From positions 1 to 64,000 of the forward strand of contig JAVBNU010000028.1 in NCBI GenBank assembly GCA_031551265.1: DNA of 64,000 bases, read 5' to 3'. Numbering within the stretch: the stretch's first letter is position 1; each line of letters opens with the position of its first letter. The stretch comes from JAVBNU01 sp031551265. GTDB lineage: Bacteria > Cyanobacteriota > Vampirovibrionia > Gastranaerophilales > Gastranaerophilaceae. Both the position numbers and the translations under genes were made by a program. Positions 50,591 to 59,320 of the stretch are shown here, piece by piece. Below the pieces are notes generated by a model. That model saw nothing but the letters and a program-made list of their open reading frames with translations, searched no databases and was not told the DNA's origin.

Positions 50591-52745
50591 ATTACTAAAA
50601 GCTTTGAATATCTCACAAACGGATTACGCATATATCGAAAAAAAGCTGAAGCGTAAGCCAAACGAGCTTGAATTATATTTGTTTTCAGCAACATACTCCG
50701 AGCATTGCGGCTACAGGCATTCAAAAGAATACTTGAAGAAATTATATCGCCAAAATGCAGTTTACACAGACGAAAATGCAGGTGGCATAACCATTGGGGA
50801 GCACACAATCTGTTTCAAAATGGAATCACACAATCACCCCAGCGCAATTGAGCCATTCAACGGTGCAGCAACAGGTATTGGCGGAATCATCAGAGACGTT
50901 TTGGCGATGAATGCACGCCCCATAATGCTCTGTGATTCACTAAAATTCGGCAACTTAAAATCCAACTCAACAAAACACATATTCGAGGGAGTTGTTAACG
51001 GGATTTCTGCATACGGAAATTGCATCGGCGTACCGACAATTGCCGGCGAGACCGATTTTGATTCAAAATACAAAGAAAATCCCCTTGTAAATGTTATGGC
51101 TCTGGGCATTGTCAAAACTGACAAGATAGTAACTTCGCACACACATGCCGGCAAATTGCTGATGTTAATCGGCTCGGGCACAATGAAAGACGGTATTGGC
51201 GGCGCTGCATTTGCATCAAAGGAGTTGAGCGAAGATGAAGCCGAAAGCAGCAAATTCTCAATTCAAATTGCTGATCCGTTTATGAAGAAAAAATTAATGG
51301 AAGCCATGCTCGAAATTCTATCAGCAGGTCTGGCTGATGCATGCCAGGATTGCGGTGCAGCAGGAATACTTTCATCGACAAGTGAAATTGCGTTAAAGAG
51401 CAAATGCGGCGTGAGACTTGACCTTGATAAAGTTCATCTTGGTGACACCTCAATGACTCCTGCCGAAATTATGTTATCCGAAACACAAGAGCGTATGGTT
51501 ATTGCGACTGAAAGAAAATCTGTCGAGCAAATCGAAAAAATTCTTGCAAAATACGAGCTTGAATCTTCAATTTTTGGTGAAACAACAAAAGAACAATATT
51601 ATCGACTCTATAAAGACCGTAAATTAATTGTTGACCTGCCTGTCAAAACCCTTACTGACCCGCCATTTATAAAAGTTAAGCCTGAAAAATACACGTATAA
51701 AGAAATTGCACCACTCACACACGATTCAATCAAAACAGCAAAATTAAAACAAAATATTTATGATTTTGTCGCTAATCCATGCTTCGCTTCAAAAGAATGG
51801 GTTTATTCCCAATACGATTATACTGTCGGAAACCGCACGGCTATTCCGCCTGAAAACAAAGGTTGCAGTGCTTTATGGTTGTTTGAAGAAAATTGTTATA
51901 TTGGAATAGCTGTCCACTCAAATCCATATCAAGTAGCAATAAATCCTTATCGGGGTGCAGTGAACTTAATTTGCGAAGCCCGTAGAAAACTTATCGCAAG
52001 CGGGTTCAAGCCGTTAGGATACACAAACTGCTTGAATTTTGCCAGCCCTGAAAAACCACGTGTAATATTTCAATTCAGCGAAGTTATTCAGGGTCTTAGA
52101 GATGCTTCAAAAATATTCGAAATCCCTGTCGTCTCAGGTAATGTGTCATTTTATAACGAATATCACAACTCACCGATTTTACCCACGCCAACAGTTGGCA
52201 TGATTGGTGTATGCGAAGACTTTAACGCAATTACAAATAACCATTTTGATATCGACGAGACCGTATATTTAATAGGCAAAAACATCAAAGATGATTCAAA
52301 AATCGGTGGTTCGCTATATTTTAAACAAATTTACAATCATTTAGGCGAAAAAATTGATAAAAATGATTTTAGTCTTGAAGAAAAACTGGAAAATATTGTA
52401 CAGGAACTCAAAAAGCATAATTTACTTGCAACCTGCATAAATGTTGGCAAAGGTGGTATTTTCGGAGCGATATTTAAAGGTTTAATAAAAAATAATCTAG
52501 GCTTTTCAGGCAATCTTATTAATGCGTCCAACCCTGAAATTTCACTCTTTGGTGAAATACAAAATCAATATCTAATCAGCACCAAAGAAACCAAATTAAC
52601 CGAAGAATTTTTAAATCTGTATAAAATACCATACCGACAATTAGGCATAGTTAATGGCGAAGAAATCACATTTGACGAGATAATAATCGAAAAAGAAAAA
52701 GCTTTCAATCTATACAAAAATTCGATAAATAAATGTATGAACTAA
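50577..52745 (+). CDS. purL: PurL subunit of FGAM synthase
   Basis: 722 residues, the small (Bacillus-like) form without a fused glutaminase. Contains MESHNHPSAIEPFNGAATGI near residue 83, DACQDCGAAGILSS and GRTAIPPENKG-like motifs, and two ATP-grasp-like AIR synthase halves. Catalyses ATP-dependent conversion of FGAR to FGAM in the fourth step of purine synthesis. Coupled to purQ; it converges on an antitoxin gene with 4 bases between stops. Confidence 0.96.
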   Translation: MNVDELLKALNISQTDYAYIEKKLKRKPNELELYLFSATYSEHCGYRHSKEYLKKLYRQNAVYTDENAGGITIGEHTICFKMESHNHPSAIEPFNGAATGIGGIIRDVLAMNARPIMLCDSLKFGNLKSNSTKHIFEGVVNGISAYGNCIGVPTIAGETDFDSKYKENPLVNVMALGIVKTDKIVTSHTHAGKLLMLIGSGTMKDGIGGAAFASKELSEDEAESSKFSIQIADPFMKKKLMEAMLEILSAGLADACQDCGAAGILSSTSEIALKSKCGVRLDLDKVHLGDTSMTPAEIMLSETQERMVIATERKSVEQIEKILAKYELESSIFGETTKEQYYRLYKDRKLIVDLPVKTLTDPPFIKVKPEKYTYKEIAPLTHDSIKTAKLKQNIYDFVANPCFASKEWVYSQYDYTVGNRTAIPPENKGCSALWLFEENCYIGIAVHSNPYQVAINPYRGAVNLICEARRKLIASGFKPLGYTNCLNFASPEKPRVIFQFSEVIQGLRDASKIFEIPVVSGNVSFYNEYHNSPILPTPTVGMIGVCEDFNAITNNHFDIDETVYLIGKNIKDDSKIGGSLYFKQIYNHLGEKIDKNDFSLEEKLENIVQELKKHNLLATCINVGKGGIFGAIFKGLIKNNLGFSGNLINASNPEISLFGEIQNQYLISTKETKLTEEFLNLYKIPYRQLGIVNGEEITFDEIIIEKEKAFNLYKNSINKCMN

Positions 52746-52749
52746 AAAT

Positions 52750-53058
52750 TTATGCTATCTTCAGTGAAAAACCAAGCTCTTCAAGTATTTTTGCAACTGT
52801 ATCAAATTTTGGAGTAGATTTATTTTTAAATATTTTGTACAAATTTGATCTGTTCAAATTGGTTTTTTTAGAAAATTCAGAAATATTATCACTAGCCCTG
52901 ATAGCTGTTTCTAAAGCGCGATAAAAGACGTTAAAATTACCATCTTCTATGTAAGATTCTAGAGAAATATCCAAAAATGTTTTGATATCATCTTTCGAGT
53001 TTAATAATCTCAATGTCGCATCATCAAGACTGGTACTATTTTTATAATGTTGAGTCAT
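52750..53058 (-). CDS. Antitoxin of the HigA-like 'addiction module antidote' family
   Basis: 102 residues. The ending EFSKKTNLNRSNLYKIFKNK, followed by STPKFDTVAKILEELGFSLK, is the XRE-type helix-turn-helix of the family whose members are paired with RelE/ParE-like toxins. The N-terminus (ATLRLLNSKDDIKTFLDISL) fits the partner-binding part. It overlaps the toxin gene by 17 bases and would act as repressor of the operon through the palindrome at 53388-53407. Confidence 0.88.
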   Translation of the reverse strand: MTQHYKNSTSLDDATLRLLNSKDDIKTFLDISLESYIEDGNFNVFYRALETAIRASDNISEFSKKTNLNRSNLYKIFKNKSTPKFDTVAKILEELGFSLKIA

Positions 53059-53380
53059 TATTTTGTCCTTTCCAAATTTTTAGATATTCTTTTGCAATTT
53101 TAATATCTTTGCTTTGAGTTTTTTTGTCACCTGCGCTCAATAGCAAAACCATTATGTTTTTGACATTAGCAAAATAAATTCTATAGCCGGATCCGAATTT
53201 AAAACGTAATTCAGAAATTTCATTATCAATTTTTTTGAAATCACCGAAATTTCCTTCTTCAACTTTGTACAGTCTATTGATAATTCTAAATGAAACAGAT
53301 TTATCAAGAGATTCAATCCACTCGAAAACCGGTTCTCTGCCATTATCAAGTTTGAAAAATATTACATTTTTAAATTGCAT
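53042..53380 (-). CDS. RelE/ParE-family toxin
   Basis: 112 residues from ATG 53380 (a longer frame begins at 53407 but overlaps the promoter). The sequence FFKLDNGREPVFEWIESLDK, INRLYKVEEGNFGDFKKIDN and FGSGYRIYFANVKNIMVLLL match the 'addiction module killer protein' branch (HigB-like, about 100-115 residues), which cuts mRNA on the ribosome. Unlike the higB at 34914 this toxin is intact. TACAAT ends 6 bases before the ATG with a good -35, so it is probably leaderless. Confidence 0.9.
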   Translation of the reverse strand: MQFKNVIFFKLDNGREPVFEWIESLDKSVSFRIINRLYKVEEGNFGDFKKIDNEISELRFKFGSGYRIYFANVKNIMVLLLSAGDKKTQSKDIKIAKEYLKIWKGQNNDSTL

Positions 53381-53386
53381 AACTAT

Positions 53387-53415
53387 ATTGTATCCTATAA
53401 CATACAAATTTTCAA
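53387..53415 (-). promoter_or_regulatory. Promoter of the toxin-antitoxin operon, leaderless, with operator
   Basis: Minus strand: TTGAAA (53415-53410), 17 bases, TACAAT (53392-53387), six bases, ATG 53380. An inverted repeat TTGTAT-8 bases-ATACAA (53388-53407) overlaps the -10 box and spacer, a likely antitoxin site. Confidence 0.75.
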
Positions 53416-53522
53416 GCAGCCTTTTTTATATGAACTATCCTACATATGTATGATTTTTATACTTATTTAATTAAAGAAAAAAACCTTTTTTGACGATTAC
53501 ATGGACAGAGAAGGTGAAAATT

Positions 53523-53924
53523 ATGTTAAACTTAGCCATTACAAATCAACAATTTGAAGAGTTATCTGATCATTCCGATAAGAGTGTACTGATTATATGT
53601 GAGTCCATCACATCACAAGCGCTTTTAACTGAAAAATGTATTGATGCCGGTGTTAAAGAAGAGAATATCTTCCACCACAACTCAATATTCAACATTCAGG
53701 AAATAATGTGCGATGAGCTGACACACGTGATTATTGACGCATGTTTGTATAATTACTTTGTGTTCAGTGTTTTGGACAAGTATATAAACGAAAGCGACTT
53801 GTCTATTCTTATATACCACGGCGAAGACGGGCTAAAGACAATAAGACTGATAACAGATAATCGCTTGTTGCATATCAACAGTATGACAACAACTTTGTTG
53901 ATGAAAAAATTACTAGACGAATAA
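53523..53924 (+). CDS. Unrecognised 133-residue alpha/beta protein
   Basis: From ATG 53523 (AAGGTG 6 bases upstream; a TTG at 53490 is in frame). The sequence (for example KSVLIICESITSQALLTEKC, THVIIDACLYNYFVFSVLDK, SDLSILIYHGEDGLKTIRLI) alternates beta strands and helices like a receiver or Rossmann-type fold, but has no clear phosphoacceptor or nucleotide motif. Cytoplasmic. Function unknown; it ends at a shared terminator. Confidence 0.72.
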   Translation: MLNLAITNQQFEELSDHSDKSVLIICESITSQALLTEKCIDAGVKEENIFHHNSIFNIQEIMCDELTHVIIDACLYNYFVFSVLDKYINESDLSILIYHGEDGLKTIRLITDNRLLHINSMTTTLLMKKLLDE

Positions 53925-53944
53925 AAAAACACTTCAATCAAACA

Positions 53945-53974
53945 AAAAGACCGACTTATTGCCGGTCTTTTTTG
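53945..53974. terminator. Bidirectional terminator
   Basis: AAAAAGACCG, a 9-base loop, CGGTCTTTTT, with T runs on both strands, between the converging stops at 53924 and 53994. Confidence 0.9.
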
Positions 53975-53993
53975 CTATTAATTAATTTTTAGA

Positions 53994-54287
53994 TTAATCA
54001 CTCCATCTGTTTGTAAAGTCGTAATCTTTGGTGCCAAATGCCCTGTCGTCATACGCAGGATCAATATATGCATTCACTTTACGCCAAAAAGTAGAACGTT
54101 TACCTGTGTTAGTTTCTTTATCGCGATACGGGCTGTATATTTGCGCATTTATTATTCTGATTGACTCTTGTGAATAACCCTGATTTTTCATATACACAGC
54201 ATTTGTCATATCTGTGTTAAGCACTGCTGAAAAAGCCGTACTGCTTGATAAAATTATAATTGATAATAAACAAAAAATTCTCTTCAT
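53994..54287 (-). CDS. Small secreted protein of unknown function
   Basis: 97 residues with a clear signal peptide (MKRIFCLLSIIILSSSTAFS, cleavage near Ala21). The mature ~75 residues are polar (YMKNQGYSQESIRIINAQIY, YDDRAFGTKDYDFTNRWSD). A cysteine in the signal region is too early for a lipobox. GAGG lies 7 bases before the ATG. No family recognised. Converges on the 53523 gene. Confidence 0.72.
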   Translation of the reverse strand: MKRIFCLLSIIILSSSTAFSAVLNTDMTNAVYMKNQGYSQESIRIINAQIYSPYRDKETNTGKRSTFWRKVNAYIDPAYDDRAFGTKDYDFTNRWSD

Positions 54288-54352
54288 ATTAACCTCACTA
54301 TTACTTTATATTGTATCTTATTTTTTAAATTAGTGCAATTTAATTTAAAAAA

Positions 54353-55408
54353 TTATTTCAAAGAGTCTCTAACCAAGTCCTCAAAGGATTTTAGCAGGTT
54401 TTCCTCAGAAACTTTTTTTATAATCTCACCTTTTTTAAAAATATATCCTTCATTTATACCACCTGCGATACCAAAATCAGCATGTGAAGCTTCGCCCGGG
54501 CCGTTTACAGCGCAACCCATAACAGCAATAGTCAAAGGTTCCTGAATATCGGTAAACCTGCTTTCTACTTCTTTCGCAAGCCCAATAAGGTCAATCTGAC
54601 AACGCCCACAGGTCGGGCACGAAATAAAATTAATACCTTTTTGTCTTAAATTTAACGATTTAAGTATTTCGAAGCCGGCATGTATTTCTTCAATCGGATT
54701 TTCCGTGAGCGAAACCCGAATTGTATCGCCAATACCTTCGGCTAGTAAAGTTCCCAATCCAACAGCCGATTTTATAATTCCGCCTTTCAACGTTCCCGCC
54801 TCAGTCACTCCCAAATGCAGAGGATAATTAACTTTGTCAGCTATTAATCTGTAAGCCTCAATCGTTGTAAGGACGTCGCTGGATTTGAGTGAAATTTTTA
54901 TCAAATCAAAATCGTTTTTCTCTAAAATCTCGACATGTCTGAGCGCGCTCATAACCATTTTTTCAGCCAAAGGCTTATCCATTTGTTTTATATCTTTTTC
55001 CAAAGAACCCGCGTTAATACCTATGCGAATCGGAATTGCGTTAGTCTTAGCCAAACTCACGACTTTTTTGATATTTTCCTCACTACCGATATTACCGGGA
55101 TTCAACCGCAGCGCATCAACGCCATTCTCTATACATTTTATCGCGAGTCTGTAATCAAAATGTATATCAGCTATAACAGGAATCGGAGATTGCTTTTTAA
55201 TCTCCTTCAAGGCATTAGCAGCGTCTTCATTCAAAATCGCAGCCCTGACTAACTCACATCCTGCGTTAGCCAACCCGGCTATTTGTGCAGAAGTCGCAGC
55301 CACATCACGAGTATCTGTGTTACACATAGATTGCACGGTTATAGGCGCATCACCACCGATTTTCACACCGCCAATTTCAATTTGTTTTGATTTTCTACGC
55401 TCTATCAT
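54353..55408 (-). CDS. ispG: 4-hydroxy-3-methylbut-2-en-1-yl diphosphate synthase (IspG/GcpE)
   Basis: Penultimate MEP-pathway enzyme, which makes HMBPP using a [4Fe-4S] cluster. The three cluster cysteines are in ISCPTCGRCQIDL and MGCAVNGPGEASHADFG. The TIM-barrel part includes NTDTRDVAATSAQI and RLNPGNIGSEENIKK. Length of 351 is the short bacterial form without the insert domain. Provides precursors for the polyprenyl synthase at 18296. Divergent from the phosphodiesterase gene. Confidence 0.96.
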   Translation of the reverse strand: MIERRKSKQIEIGGVKIGGDAPITVQSMCNTDTRDVAATSAQIAGLANAGCELVRAAILNEDAANALKEIKKQSPIPVIADIHFDYRLAIKCIENGVDALRLNPGNIGSEENIKKVVSLAKTNAIPIRIGINAGSLEKDIKQMDKPLAEKMVMSALRHVEILEKNDFDLIKISLKSSDVLTTIEAYRLIADKVNYPLHLGVTEAGTLKGGIIKSAVGLGTLLAEGIGDTIRVSLTENPIEEIHAGFEILKSLNLRQKGINFISCPTCGRCQIDLIGLAKEVESRFTDIQEPLTIAVMGCAVNGPGEASHADFGIAGGINEGYIFKKGEIIKKVSEENLLKSFEDLVRDSLK

Positions 55409-55476
55409 GCTCGCCCGTTTCTGATATAATTAGCTTGTATTATTAAATTACCATAAAAATAAAGCTGAGGTACGAC

Positions 55477-56232
55477 ATGAAAATAGCCATTATTTCGGAT
55501 ATTCACGGTAATATGCAAGCGCTTGAAAGTGTTTTGAAAGACATAGAAATTGAAGACTGTGACAAAATATTTTGTCTTGGTGATCTCGCTATGGCAGGGC
55601 CTCAGCCGATTGAAACAATCGAAAAAATACAAGAATTAATGCTGACAAAGGATTTCACAATAATTCAAGGCAACACAGACGAAATGATTGCTGATTACAA
55701 CAAAATGCAAGTCGAAGCCCTGCGCAAAATGAACGAAATCATGGGCAACGCACTTGAGGATGACCAAAAAATCATACCTGTCAGACAGAAGGAATTTCTA
55801 CGTCATTTTGACAAAACAAAGGAACTGGAAATAAACGGCGTCAAAATATTTTTAGCACACGGCTCACCTCGCAAAAACAACGAAAATATCTTGCCCGGTA
55901 TGCCGCTTGAAGAAGTGGAAAAAATGATAGCCGGCGTCGATGCTGATGTTATTTTTGTCGGTCATACGCACTTACCGTGCGGCTACCAAACAAGCACCAA
56001 TCAAACAGTCGTGAACGTTGGCAGCGTCGGACGTCCGTTCACGCCAAAACCCGACGCCTGTTACGCAATCCTTGAAATTGACGAAGATGAAGAAGGCGAA
56101 TTTATGGTCAGACACAGTTTCGTCAATTATGACAGAGAAAAAGCCGCAGAATTACTTAGACAACGTGATTTCGCAGGCGCCGAAAAACTGGCAGAAATGC
56201 TTATCAGCCCTACCGAGCGCTACCCCAAATAA
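55477..56232 (+). CDS. Calcineurin-like phosphodiesterase (YfcE/MJ0936-like)
   Basis: 251 residues. All metal motifs are present: ISDIHGNMQALESVL, LGDLAMAGPQ (GD), QGNTDEMI (GNxD/E), AHGSPR and FVGHTHLPCGYQ. The family hydrolyses phosphodiesters or small phosphomonoesters; the substrate cannot be told. GAGG lies 7 bases before the ATG. Its 3' end is close to the PQ-loop-like gene but separated by 85 bases. Confidence 0.85.
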   Translation: MKIAIISDIHGNMQALESVLKDIEIEDCDKIFCLGDLAMAGPQPIETIEKIQELMLTKDFTIIQGNTDEMIADYNKMQVEALRKMNEIMGNALEDDQKIIPVRQKEFLRHFDKTKELEINGVKIFLAHGSPRKNNENILPGMPLEEVEKMIAGVDADVIFVGHTHLPCGYQTSTNQTVVNVGSVGRPFTPKPDACYAILEIDEDEEGEFMVRHSFVNYDREKAAELLRQRDFAGAEKLAEMLISPTERYPK

Positions 56233-56317
56233 AAAACAAGACCCTGGCATCTATGTCGTTGACAGGAAGAAAATCCAGGGTTTACGTAGTTATTATAGCA
56301 TAATTGAGAGAATAAAA

Positions 56318-56584
56318 ATGCACCACTTTAGTATATTTGAAATAGGAATGTTGGTTTGTTTCGGCGCAAGTTGGCCGTTTGCACTGGCGAAAACTTACCG
56401 CACAAAATCAGTTAAAGGCAAAAGCCCGATTTTTTTGATGCTCGTAATAATCGGCTACCTTTTGGGAATGCTGCATAAAGCTGTCTACAACTACGACGTA
56501 GTGATTTATTTATACCTGCTAAATGCGCTCCTGGTCTTTGGCGATTTGATGCTCTACTACCGTTACCGTTATCGCACAGCATGA
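56318..56584 (+). CDS. Small PQ-loop-like membrane protein
   Basis: 88 residues starting MHHFSIFEIGMLVCFGASWP. A longer frame opens at 56018 but its upstream part overlaps the phosphodiesterase gene in another frame and lacks a start signal. Three transmembrane helices are predicted (about 7-24, 36-54 and 60-80). The PFALAKTYRTKSVKGKSPIF segment resembles the PQ-loop/SemiSWEET family of short transporters. GAGAG lies 7 bases before the ATG. It likely forms a dimer; substrate unknown. Confidence 0.7.
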   Translation: MHHFSIFEIGMLVCFGASWPFALAKTYRTKSVKGKSPIFLMLVIIGYLLGMLHKAVYNYDVVIYLYLLNALLVFGDLMLYYRYRYRTA

Positions 56585-56622
56585 AATGTAATCAGTTGTA
56601 TTAATGTCTTAATTTTATGCTT

Positions 56623-56791
56623 CATACTTTCTTTTTACCAGAAAAAGAAAGTATGCAAAGAAAACCTCTCGGCTGATTTCACTCACAGACTACCACTAAA
56701 TTCATTTAAGGAAACTTAACTCACTTCGTTCAAACAAAAGTTTCCCTGTCGTTTATTCATTAAGTGGTAGTCAACTCATTCAACAAGCCGA
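56623..56791. repeat. Structured intergenic element with nested inverted repeats
   Basis: The 501-base spacer 56585-57085 has no gene I can support. It starts with a perfect 14-base stem CATACTTTCTTTTT / AAAAAGAAAGTATG (loop ACCAG, 56623-56655). Then three nested pairs follow: TCGGCT with AGCCGA (56669-56674, 56786-56791), GACTACCACT with AGTGGTAGTC (56688-56697, 56763-56772), and AAGGAAACTT with AAGTTTCC near the centre. Such a 123-base cruciform could be a structured RNA or a MITE. The remainder to 57085 is AT-rich and featureless. Confidence 0.6.
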
Positions 56792-57085
56792 ACAGTAGTC
56801 AGGGCTTTGCCATGATAAGTAGCAGCTAGAGATTATATGTAAATTTTTCTTAATAAATGCCCCAAAACTAGCAAATATTTTCGTTTTTGGGGTTTATATA
56901 ATTGGAAATAAAGTATCAATATAATACTGAATTAAGAGGATTAAAAAAATCCAAACACCCATTACAATGAAAATATTAAAGAAGTTAAGTCTGTGTCAAA
57001 TTACTATCCTGATAGGTAACCCGATTTATTAAAAATACAATTAATATTGTAGATATATGTGTTAAATTAATATGGAACGATTAAA

Positions 57086-57922
57086 GTGGAAATTATTGTA
57101 AACAGTCCTTCCTTTGGGAAAAGGACACCTCAACCTAAAGCGCTGTGGCGTGGTGTTTCAAGCTTTTTTAAACGGCTGTATCCCGAAAGCACACCTCAGG
57201 AGATATCTGAATTTTTCAAAACAGCTGACAGATTCAGAATGCCTGCGAGCAGACAAGTCGGACGCACACATTTTCCTGCAACATTACCAAAACCATTGGT
57301 AAGAGATACCTTTGTGCCCGTAAAACTGCCTGCACCGCCCAAAGAAAATTTTATTGGCGGCTCAAAAATTGAAAACTGGAGTGCCGAAGCACAATCAGAG
57401 CTAAATCGCATCGCGCAAAAAATAGATAGAAATAACGCTGCAGCGAAAACTGTCCATTACCTCGCCACTGACCAACGCAAATTAATGGAAAAAAAGCTGC
57501 TTAACGCGACAATGGCTGATTTGAAAGTGGTGACTGAACATATTGCTCAGCAGAAACGCTCATCAGGTTTCGCTGAAATTTCAGAATGGCTGCGGAAAGA
57601 ATCCTTCGCGAATAAAGGCTTTGCTAATACGCAGGTCAAGGATTTTTTTCGAATAGCAAAAGGCGTTAATTGGCCTCCCGAGGTAAAAGAGCACTATGCA
57701 TCCTTCGCCAAATACTGCGTAAACGGCAAAAATACCACTCTCGCTGATTTTGTGCATGCTGCCATTCACGGTGTACCCGAAAAAGCTGCAACAAAACAAC
57801 CTTCAGTGGCTGAACAATGGAACACAATGTGGAACTACAGACAGAATTTCGAACGCCCTGTAGAAAGCTTCATCGGCAAAATCGTAAAAACTCTCGGGCT
57901 AAGCAGTAAGCCACCTGTTTAA
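57086..57922 (+). CDS. Unrecognised 278-residue protein with Phe-Gly leader
   Basis: Start is GTG at 57086, with GGAA 9 bases upstream. The leader MEIIVNSPSFGKRTPQPKAL places Phe-Gly at 10-11. The rest is helical and basic (for example FFKRLYPESTPQEISEFFKT and YASFAKYCVNGKNTTLADFV). One region (KLLNATMADLKVVTEHIAQQ) resembles a segment of the protein at 58477 (KALEKSTIGDIAVLSERLVQ), so the two may be distantly related. No membrane helix or signal peptide. Confidence 0.7.
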   Translation: MEIIVNSPSFGKRTPQPKALWRGVSSFFKRLYPESTPQEISEFFKTADRFRMPASRQVGRTHFPATLPKPLVRDTFVPVKLPAPPKENFIGGSKIENWSAEAQSELNRIAQKIDRNNAAAKTVHYLATDQRKLMEKKLLNATMADLKVVTEHIAQQKRSSGFAEISEWLRKESFANKGFANTQVKDFFRIAKGVNWPPEVKEHYASFAKYCVNGKNTTLADFVHAAIHGVPEKAATKQPSVAEQWNTMWNYRQNFERPVESFIGKIVKTLGLSSKPPV

Positions 57923-57973
57923 TGTGTTTGGCAATGCGAAAATGTAGGGGGGGGAAAAACCTCAACCTACTTT

Positions 57974-58186
57974 CTAAAATTTCTGAGAAATTTTTTCATA
58001 TTCTAACTTTAAATACTCCAATGTTGTCAGTATTGGACAAATCTTTTCATACTCTAAATTATTTTCACAAAAACCTGTCACTATCTCAGCCAAATTCCCT
58101 ATAGTGTTGAGGGATAATTCAAGCTCATCGTGCAACTCTCTCGGTATTTCATAATTTCCGTTTTCATTTATTGTGATTCTACTCAT
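57974..58186 (-). CDS. 70-residue acidic helical protein, paralogue of 16080
   Basis: Aligns without gaps to the product of 16080-16292 over its entire length, with about 32 identical positions of 70 by eye and ends YLKLEYEKISQKF versus YLKLECEKISDKF. Predicted helical; Cys40 and Glu41 are shared. AGGA lies 7 bases before the ATG. Upstream are three copies of the 8-mer TCGAATAT or its complement, possibly an operator. Function unknown. Confidence 0.75.
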   Translation of the reverse strand: MSRITINENGNYEIPRELHDELELSLNTIGNLAEIVTGFCENNLEYEKICPILTTLEYLKLEYEKISQKF

Positions 58187-58272
58187 ATAATTATCCTATT
58201 GTGCTATATTTCGAATATCAGTCTTATATCCATAAAACTATTGTACAGATTTTCTTAACATAAGTGTACGTT

Positions 58273-58303
58273 GTCGAATATGAAATTGATTTTAATATTC
58301 GAC
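58273..58303. promoter_or_regulatory. Inverted repeat GTCGAATAT / ATATTCGAC
   Basis: GTCGAATAT (58273-58281), 13 bases, ATATTCGAC (58295-58303), a perfect 9-base inverted repeat. A third TCGAATAT... half-site (58211-58218) is nearer the 57974 start. It could control 57974 or the 58477 gene. Confidence 0.55.
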
Positions 58304-58340
58304 TTGAAAATAATTCAATTTATGGACATTTAAAAATAAA

Positions 58341-58368
58341 GATGAGAGATGAGAGATGAGAGATGAGA
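58341..58368. repeat. Tandem repeat (GATGAGA)x4
   Basis: Four exact copies of GATGAGA. They lie upstream of the promoter region of the 58477 gene, in a 290-base spacer that otherwise holds only the inverted repeat described separately. Confidence 0.9.
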
Positions 58369-58476
58369 GCTTAACGTATTTGTAAATTTTTCTTCACAAT
58401 CTTTTTTATACCCGCAATTAATTTTTGTCAGCTCCTTTGTAGCTATATAAATGTAGTGAAAAAAGGAAAGTTACAA

Positions 58477-59262
58477 ATGGGCATTAAAGCAATCAGATTT
58501 TTACTTGGTGAAAGAACTTTTATCAAGCCACAATGGGAAAAAATATCAGGCAAGGCGCTAGAGAAATCAACAATTGGCGATATAGCTGTTTTGAGTGAAA
58601 GATTAGTCCAACACGCTCAGGAACAGGGCATTGAAGCACCCGAACTATTACGAAAAGTCGGGCCGTTTATTGAAGCCAACCCCTGCGTAGCAAGTTTGCC
58701 GTTGGCTGACTTGAGCGCTGCATTTGTAGAGAAACCGACACAATCTCTACATCGTAGAACAAGCCAGTTACTTGGTTTTGAGTGGGATAGTTCTCTGCAA
58801 AGAGTCCTCAGCTCATGCCAGGAACTCTTAGAACTCACGTCTAACCCTGTTGCAATGTTCACCAGACTCGGACAAGCCAGTGATGTGCTGCAGCATCCCA
58901 GAATGGCAAAAAATATTGAAAACGCAGAACTGAGCAAAAATATTTTTGATGTAGTATCCGAATTGCCATACAACAGGCGCGAAAAAGCTGTCAAAGACAT
59001 AACAGCTAAATTCATGGACACCTTCACTCCCGAGATGGAAGCAGCAGCAGGGCCTAAAATGCCGAATGAAGCAATTGACAGCTTCTTGAGCAGCGCAAAA
59101 ACCATAGCCGAAGGCAATACAGGAAATCAATCAGCGCAGCAAGCAAAACGTGCAGCAAAACCTGACGAAGCCGAAAAAGCATTAGAAGAGTTTGGCAAAA
59201 TGTTCGAACAAGGACTAAAAGAACTGGATAATTTCTTTGGCGGGCTTTTTGGCGGGAAATAA
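58477..59262 (+). CDS. Unrecognised 261-residue helical protein
   Basis: From ATG 58477 (AAAGGA 9 bases upstream); the GTG at 58456 would put the ribosome-binding site inside the gene. Leader MGIKAIRFLLGERTFIKPQW is only vaguely like the others. It is rich in helix (LERLVQHAQEQGI-like), with an Ala-rich linker near residue 220 and a Phe/Gly-rich C-terminus (LDNFFGGLFGGK). No known family, membrane segment or signal peptide. It may be distantly related to the 57086 product. Confidence 0.7.
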   Translation: MGIKAIRFLLGERTFIKPQWEKISGKALEKSTIGDIAVLSERLVQHAQEQGIEAPELLRKVGPFIEANPCVASLPLADLSAAFVEKPTQSLHRRTSQLLGFEWDSSLQRVLSSCQELLELTSNPVAMFTRLGQASDVLQHPRMAKNIENAELSKNIFDVVSELPYNRREKAVKDITAKFMDTFTPEMEAAAGPKMPNEAIDSFLSSAKTIAEGNTGNQSAQQAKRAAKPDEAEKALEEFGKMFEQGLKELDNFFGGLFGGK

Positions 59263-59307
59263 AAAATAAATTCTGCAATCACAAAAACTTTTTCGTTTAA
59301 TTTATGT

Positions 59308-59313
59308 TAAAAT
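59308..59313 (+). promoter_or_regulatory. -10 box of the phosphoesterase-like gene, possibly leaderless
   Basis: TAAAAT, seven bases before ATG 59321. The -35 region is poor, so this is the weakest of the leaderless candidates. Confidence 0.4.
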
Positions 59314-59320
59314 AAATTTC

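Noticed and set aside
56018..56317. N-terminal 100 residues of the long frame ending at 56584
   Set aside because: Overlaps the phosphodiesterase gene in another frame; membrane-protein character and start signal begin only at 56318.
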